From Leptothermofonsia sp049200465 (GTDB lineage Bacteria; Cyanobacteriota; Cyanobacteriia; Leptolyngbyales; Leptolyngbyaceae), in contig NZ_CP120836.1 in NCBI RefSeq assembly GCF_049200465.1, forward strand, positions 744,001 to 808,000: a DNA stretch of 64,000 bases, written 5' to 3'. The notes under the pieces are model-generated. The model did no database searches. It was not told the origin of the DNA and worked only from the letters and a program-made list of their open reading frames with translations. Positions 59,217 to 64,000 of this stretch are shown in pieces (within the stretch, counting starts at the first letter, position 1; every line of letters begins with the position of its first letter). The translations under genes were made by a program, and so were the position numbers.

Positions 59217-61169
59217 ATGAGCTTTAACTTTCTGGGATTACTGCGATCGCGCGAGCCAGAAAAACCCCTCGGCGGACGCTACAAAATCATTCGTCAGTTG
59301 AGCGCAGGTGGCTTCGGGCACACCTTTCTGGCTGAAGACATTCATCTGCCAAACCATCCTCAATGTGTGCTCAAACAATTGAAGCCTCAGTTTAAAGATG
59401 CTGAGCAGTTACAAATTGCTCGACGGTTGTTTAACACAGAGGCAGAAGTCCTTTACCAGTTGGGCAACCATGATCAAATTCCTCGTCTGCTGGCGCACTT
59501 TGAGGAAAGCCGGGAGTTTTACCTGGCGCAAGAACTGATTGTTGGGGATGCCCTGGATCAACTGCTGATTGAAGGGAATCAATGGACCCAGCCAGCTGTC
59601 GTTGCCCTCCTTAAGGACATCCTGGAAGTGCTGGCCTTTGTCCACCAGCAGGGAGTAATTCATCGGGATATTAAGCCCTCCAATCTGATTCGGCGTCAAC
59701 GTGACGGCAGAATTGTCTTAATTGATTTTGGGGCAGTCAAACAGGTTAGTGCAGCAACTTTTGACGCTCGAACCGGGCAAACCAGCTTGACGATCGCCAT
59801 TGGCACGCAGGGCTATATGCCCGATGAACAGCTAGCAGGTAACCCCCGCTTCAGCAGCGATGTTTATGCTGTGGGCATGGTCGGCATTCAGGCATTGACC
59901 GGCATCAATCCCAGGCGGTTAACGAAAGATCCGCGGACGAGCGAATTGCTCTGGCAGCAACCGGGAGTGAGCGATCGCCCCAAACTTTCCTCAGAAATCA
60001 GCCCAGAACTGGCGGCTATTCTAACCCGCATGGTCCGCTACGACTTTCGGGAACGCTACTCTACGGCTGCTGAAGCTCTGGAAGCATTGCAGGGTTTACC
60101 ATCCAACCTGCTGGACTTCCAGACTTTGACTCCAGACAATTCGGAAATCGCAGACCTGCCAACGGCAAAATTTACCCCTGAGGTACCCGCTGCAACCCCA
60201 ACTCCTCCCCAGGCCACGCTTGCAAGCCCCTTGCAGGTCGAGCAATCCGGTTCCCAGGTTCAACTAGAGCAGCCAGGTAGCAGTGGTGAGGAGACACTCG
60301 CAATTCCTGGTGTTGCTTCCCCCGGTCCTTCCAACGAAGGTGCCGCTTTAGCCAGATCAGTGCCAGAGAAAGCCACCGAAGTTATTGGTACGCACTTGCG
60401 ATCGCTGCTTTCAACCGCAACCGTTGTTCTGCCTCAAATTGCTCACAGGTCGCTGACCAAACCCTGGCTCTTGTTGGGCGGCGTAACAGTTCTTGGGCTC
60501 AGCATCCTGTTCGTAAAGTCCCTATTCCCGTCTAAACCGGTTCCTCCGGTAACGGCAACCAATCCTTCAGAAAATTCGGCTCCATCCACCCCTTCCCCAG
60601 AAACTCAGGTAAGCGAGTTGCTCAAGCAGGCAAAGCAACTTCAGGAAGCCAGGCAACCTCAAAAAGCTCTAGCCCTCTATAACGAGACCCTTGCCATCAA
60701 TCCCAAAAATGCCGAAGCCCAGTGGGGGCGGTGCTACAACCTGAATCGTTTGCAACAGCTAAAGGAGGCTATGGCAGCCTGTGATAAGGCGCTGGCATTG
60801 CGACCCAACTATCCAGAAGCCTTATGGAGCAAGGGTTATATCCTGGATCAGCAGAAGCGTTACTCCGAATCTCTGGCACTGTATGAACGGGCGATCGCTC
60901 TCAAACCAGATTTTGCTGAAGCCTGGAGCAACAAAGGAACCGCCCTTTTGCTACTTGACCGTCCCGCAGAAGCAGTGACCGCCTTTGATCAGGCTCTGAA
61001 GCTAAAACCGAACTTAGCAGAATCCTGGAACAATCGCGGTGCAGCGCTCTGGAGATTGCAACAGTTCGACACAGCCATAGCCTCCATCGACAAAGCGCTC
61101 CAACTCCAACCCAATTACCCAGATGCCAGAAGCTTACGGGAACAAATGCGGCAGAGGCTAGGGCGCTAA
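59217..61169 (+). CDS. Serine/threonine protein kinase with C-terminal TPR repeats
   Basis: The ~650-residue protein has a cyanobacterial Hanks-type kinase domain (about 20-290): LSAGGFGHTFLAED (Gly loop), VLKQLKP (VAIK Lys), GVIHRDIKPSNLI (catalytic loop) and LIDFGAVKQV (DFG). A Pro/Ala/Gln-rich linker follows, then a transmembrane helix (near 420-440, WLLLGGVTVLGLSILFV). Five TPRs end the protein (about 485-640; WGRCYNLNRLQQLKEAMAAC, WSNKGTALLLLDRPAEAVTA). The ATG at 59217 gives MSFNFLGLL; an upstream TTG extension was rejected. Confidence 0.93.
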   Translation: MSFNFLGLLRSREPEKPLGGRYKIIRQLSAGGFGHTFLAEDIHLPNHPQCVLKQLKPQFKDAEQLQIARRLFNTEAEVLYQLGNHDQIPRLLAHFEESREFYLAQELIVGDALDQLLIEGNQWTQPAVVALLKDILEVLAFVHQQGVIHRDIKPSNLIRRQRDGRIVLIDFGAVKQVSAATFDARTGQTSLTIAIGTQGYMPDEQLAGNPRFSSDVYAVGMVGIQALTGINPRRLTKDPRTSELLWQQPGVSDRPKLSSEISPELAAILTRMVRYDFRERYSTAAEALEALQGLPSNLLDFQTLTPDNSEIADLPTAKFTPEVPAATPTPPQATLASPLQVEQSGSQVQLEQPGSSGEETLAIPGVASPGPSNEGAALARSVPEKATEVIGTHLRSLLSTATVVLPQIAHRSLTKPWLLLGGVTVLGLSILFVKSLFPSKPVPPVTATNPSENSAPSTPSPETQVSELLKQAKQLQEARQPQKALALYNETLAINPKNAEAQWGRCYNLNRLQQLKEAMAACDKALALRPNYPEALWSKGYILDQQKRYSESLALYERAIALKPDFAEAWSNKGTALLLLDRPAEAVTAFDQALKLKPNLAESWNNRGAALWRLQQFDTAIASIDKALQLQPNYPDARSLREQMRQRLGR

Positions 61170-61267
61170 CCAGAGATAACGATATCCAGCAGCACCTATG
61201 AAAGAAAAAAGAAGGCAGGTCAGAGGCTAAAATAAAGCAGCATTGCTCAACCTGAGATTGTGAGTCT

Positions 61268-62758
61268 ATGGTCACTGCTGCCCCAGCAAAAACTCAATAC
61301 GAAGCGGTTATTGGACTGGAAACCCACGTTCAACTAAAGACCAACACGAAAATTTTTTGTAATTGCGCAACAACGTTTGGTGGAACGCCGAATACTCAAG
61401 TTTGCCCGGTATGCATGGGGATGCCGGGAGTTCTGCCGGTACTGAATCAGAAAGTGCTGGAGTATGCCGTCAAAGCAGGGTTGGCATTGAACTGCGAAAT
61501 TGCTCCCTACAGTAAGTTCGATCGCAAGCAGTACTTCTACCCCGATCTCCCCAAGGACTATCAAATTTCCCAGTATGACCTGCCAATCGCTCAACACGGC
61601 TGGCTTGAAATTGAGTTGGTGAACAAGGAAACTGGAGAGGCGACACGCAAGCGGATTGGTATCACCCGTCTGCACATGGAAGAGGATGCAGGCAAGCTGG
61701 TGCATGGGGGGAGCGATCGCCTTGCGGGTTCCACCTATTCGCTGGTAGACTTCAACCGCACCGGCGTACCCCTGGCAGAAATTGTGTCAGAGCCAGATAT
61801 GCGCTCTGGACAAGAGGCCGCCGAGTATGCCCAGGAACTTCGCCGCATCTTGCGCTATCTGGGCGTCAGCGATGGCAACATGCAGGAAGGTTCTCTTCGA
61901 TGTGATGTCAATATTTCCGTGCGCCCCGTTGGGCAAAAGGAATTTGGCACGAAGGTTGAAATCAAAAACATGAACTCCTTCAACGCCATTCAGCGGGCGA
62001 TTGAGTATGAAATTGAGCGCCAAATTGAAGCGATCTCTGCTGGAGAGCGCATCATTCAAGAAACTCGCCTGTGGGAAGAGAATTCCCAACGCACTGTCAG
62101 CATGCGCAGTAAGGAAGGTTCTAGCGACTACCGCTACTTCCCAGAGCCCGACCTAGGACCGATTGAGGTTTCTCAGGAACAGCTAGCGGCATGGAAAGCA
62201 GAACTACCAGAACTGCCCTATCAGAAGCGCCAGCGCTATGAGAGCGAATTGGGCTTATCCGCCTATGATGCAAGAGTCCTGACTGACGATCGGGCAATGG
62301 CTGAATACTTTGAGGCAACAGTTGCCGCAGGCGCACCGGCCAAATTAGCGGCGAACTGGTTAATGGGTGACATCAGCGCTTACCTGAACAGCAATAGTGA
62401 CGTCAGTATTAACACCCTTCCCCTCAAACCATCGGATCTGGCTGAACTGACCAATTTGATTGAAAGCGGCACCATCAGTAATAAGATTGCCAAAGACATT
62501 CTGCCAGAATTGCTGGAGCAGGGCGGTTCACCCAAAGCCATAGTCGAAGCCAAAGGACTGATCCAGATCTCCGACACCAGCGTAATTGAAGCGGCGATCG
62601 CAGAGGTTTTAGCTGCCCACCCCAAAGAGTTAGAGCAATACCGCAATGGCAAAACCAAAATGCTGGGCTTCTTTGTTGGGCAAGTTATGAAGAAAACTGG
62701 GGGACGGGCTGATCCTAAGTTGACCAATCAGTTACTGGCTCAAAAGCTGAATGAATAA
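61268..62758 (+). CDS. gatB: Aspartyl/glutamyl-tRNA(Asn/Gln) amidotransferase subunit B
   Basis: GatB is the transamidation subunit that, with GatA and GatC, converts Glu-tRNA(Gln) to Gln-tRNA(Gln). The 496-residue protein has YEAVIGLETHVQLKTNTKIFC, the zinc/kinase-domain motifs NCATTFGGTPNTQVCPVCMGMPG, DRKQYFYPDLPKDYQISQYD, EDAGKLVHG, and the C-terminal helical and YqeY-like domains (ILPELLEQGGSPKAIVEAKGL, FFVGQVMKKTGGRADP). The length and frame are normal. Confidence 0.97.
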   Translation: MVTAAPAKTQYEAVIGLETHVQLKTNTKIFCNCATTFGGTPNTQVCPVCMGMPGVLPVLNQKVLEYAVKAGLALNCEIAPYSKFDRKQYFYPDLPKDYQISQYDLPIAQHGWLEIELVNKETGEATRKRIGITRLHMEEDAGKLVHGGSDRLAGSTYSLVDFNRTGVPLAEIVSEPDMRSGQEAAEYAQELRRILRYLGVSDGNMQEGSLRCDVNISVRPVGQKEFGTKVEIKNMNSFNAIQRAIEYEIERQIEAISAGERIIQETRLWEENSQRTVSMRSKEGSSDYRYFPEPDLGPIEVSQEQLAAWKAELPELPYQKRQRYESELGLSAYDARVLTDDRAMAEYFEATVAAGAPAKLAANWLMGDISAYLNSNSDVSINTLPLKPSDLAELTNLIESGTISNKIAKDILPELLEQGGSPKAIVEAKGLIQISDTSVIEAAIAEVLAAHPKELEQYRNGKTKMLGFFVGQVMKKTGGRADPKLTNQLLAQKLNE

Positions 62759-62924
62759 GGCTTTCCTGGAACCATTTCCGCTCAAATACGACAATGAAGG
62801 GGGTAATCCCTCACCTCCCAGACCTCCTGTTGTGTTAAATCTTTATCAAAAAATCAAATAGGGGGTGTCACCCCTCACCCTTTCGATGGCATACTGTGGT
62901 AAGTAGATGCACCCTGATGATAGG

Positions 62925-62956
62925 GGGAGGCGCTCTGGCGGCTCTCCCTTTTTTTT
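62925..62956 (+). terminator. Probable Rho-independent terminator after gatB
   Basis: GGGAG..CGC paired with GCG..CTCCC (small asymmetric internal loop) is followed directly by a run of eight or more T. Confidence 0.6.
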
Positions 62957-62977
62957 CTCTCCCTTTTTTTTCATTGT

Positions 62978-63103
62978 TATAGCGATAGCCACCAGGCTTA
63001 GGACGGGGTACAGGGATAGAACCCCTGCCTGGGGGCAAAACCCTCACACTCCCTTAAAACCAACGTCTTAAGCAACCTGTTAAGCAACCTGGCGACAGCT
63101 ATA
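62978..63103 (+). repeat. MITE-like palindromic repeat, variant B (copy 15)
   Basis: TATAGCGATAGCCACCAGGCTTAGGACG at the left and GCAACCTGGCGACAGCTATA at the right. A short internal duplication (TTAAGCAACCTG twice) lengthens the right arm. Confidence 0.85.
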
Positions 63104-63263
63104 AAGCCAGGAGCCAGAAGGGCAAAGAAGTGGGTGGATGAGTCAACTATCTACCCCTCCACCCCCTCTAATAACCAACAACCAACAACTATCCTCCTTG
63201 TCCCCTAACACCTGATACCTGTTATATAATCGCCTGGATTGTGGAGCATAGAGGGTTACTGGC

Positions 63264-64000
63264 ATGGCAGACTGGCAGGAAATTCCCGGAGGGGTTACTG
63301 CACCCAAAGGGTATCGGGCAGCAGGAATCGCGGCTGGACTGAAACCATCGGGGCTGCCAGACCTGGCGCTGATTGTGTCGGATGTGGAGGCGATCGCCGC
63401 TGGGGTTTTCACCACCAATCAAGTTCGGGCTGCCTGTGTGGATTACTGTCGCGAAAGGCTTCAATCAAAGCCAAGCGCCCGTGCTATCCTCTGCAACGCC
63501 GGGCAGGCAAACGCAGCAACCGGAACTCTGGGTTGGGAAGACGCCCTAGCCAGCGCTCAAGCCCTCAGCCAACAACTGAACATCTCCCCAGAGGCCATCT
63601 TGCTGGCATCAACGGGGGTGATTGGACAGCGAATTAAGATGGATGTATTGAAGGCGGCATTGCCCCAATTGGTAGCCGCTCTTTCAGAGAATGGTTCCGA
63701 AGCAGCATCGAGAGCCATTATCACAACCGATTTGGTTCCCAAATCCATTGCTCTGGAAACCACACTGCACGATCGCCCGATTCGCATTGGTGGCATAGCT
63801 AAGGGATCCGGTATGATCCACCCCAACATGGCTACGATGCTGGCTTTTATCACTTGCGACGCGGCTGTTTCTCCCTATCTCTGGCAGCAGATGTTAAGCC
63901 GCGCAGCCAACTGCAGTTTCAACCAGATCACAGTGGATGGTGACACCAGTACCAATGACTCCTTATTTGCCCTGGCGAATGGCGAATCCCGTACCCCTGC
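63264..64000 (+). CDS. argJ: Bifunctional ornithine acetyltransferase / N-acetylglutamate synthase (3' partial)
   Basis: ArgJ recycles the acetyl group from N-acetylornithine to glutamate in arginine synthesis. The frame opens at the ATG 63264 (AGAGGG upstream; MADWQEIPGGVTAPKGYRAAG) and stays open to the window edge (245 codons seen). Family motifs are CNAGQANAATGTLGW, LASTGVIGQRIKMD, IITTDLVPK and AKGSGMIHPNMATMLAF; the last includes the Thr at which the precursor cleaves itself into alpha and beta chains. The C-terminal ~40% is outside the window. Confidence 0.95.
   Translation, partial: MADWQEIPGGVTAPKGYRAAGIAAGLKPSGLPDLALIVSDVEAIAAGVFTTNQVRAACVDYCRERLQSKPSARAILCNAGQANAATGTLGWEDALASAQALSQQLNISPEAILLASTGVIGQRIKMDVLKAALPQLVAALSENGSEAASRAIITTDLVPKSIALETTLHDRPIRIGGIAKGSGMIHPNMATMLAFITCDAAVSPYLWQQMLSRAANCSFNQITVDGDTSTNDSLFALANGESRTP

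Larger units (their letters stand above)
62759..63263. other. gatB-argJ intergenic region
   Basis: No gene. It contains the gatB terminator (62925-62956), a variant B MITE (62978-63103) and short runs of STRR-like AACCAACAACCAACAAC (63174-63190). Confidence 0.55.

Noticed and set aside
1..64000. CRISPR array, tRNA or rRNA genes
   Set aside because: No regularly spaced direct repeats with unique spacers and no tRNA-like or rRNA-like sequences were seen on reading the intergenic regions.

Overview
The window comes from a cyanobacterium, most likely a filamentous one. GCGATCGC (HIP1) octamers are scattered throughout. It carries a gas vesicle operon, pxcA (CemA-type proton extrusion), separate carotenoid-binding homologues of both halves of the orange carotenoid protein, and heptanucleotide STRR repeats. 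No tRNA, rRNA, CRISPR array or prophage was seen. The first gene lacks its 5' end and the last (argJ) runs off the right edge.

Layout. 1-12.8 kb: a secreted acidic protein, a GH133 debranching enzyme (-), lysS (-), metH (+), a PEBP protein and a haem peroxidase (-). 13.6-14.2 kb: a dead IS3 transposase. 15-21.5 kb: a four-gene run with a single-module cysteine-type NRPS (C-A-PCP-TE), a PlsC-like acyltransferase, a phytyl-ester-synthase-like hydrolase and a frameshifted GmhB phosphatase. 21.7-26 kb: small genes (pentapeptide repeats, Nif11, a response regulator) and the CTDH/HCP carotenoid pair. 26-28.7 kb: queG and cobB. 29-35 kb: gvpA-C-N-J-K-F-G on the minus strand, with a TIR-domain ORF coupled to the end of gvpG. 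35.4-36.5 kb: remnants of an IS5 transposase and an integron integrase. 36.6-44.7 kb: helicase-like protein, pxcA, a cysteine-rich exported protein, dxs and mtnA. 45-52.9 kb: a surface-glycan tailoring cluster. 53.5-55.6 kb: a damaged arsenic module (arsR with an amber codon, arsJ intact). 56-64 kb: lytic transglycosylase, flavin reductase, MIF-like protein, Ser/Thr kinase with TPRs, gatB and argJ.

The region is densely seeded with small non-coding mobile repeats: about 15 copies of a ~110 bp palindromic MITE-like family, in two main variants plus hybrid or degenerate copies, and two copies of an unrelated ~120 bp family. They sit between genes and create most spurious ORFs. Heptad STRRs have been accepted in frame inside coding genes (twice in metH, once in cobB, once in the helicase-like gene); in metH and cobB they fall in interdomain linkers.

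The observations most worth a second look are: a C-terminal winged-helix-like domain shared by GvpN and GvpC; the TIR ORF at the gvpV/W position of the gas vesicle operon; the Cys-coded NRPS next to an acyltransferase and hydrolase; the glycan cluster, which resembles an enlarged three-component (GT2, flippase, GT-C) system; and the decaying ars and integron-integrase loci.
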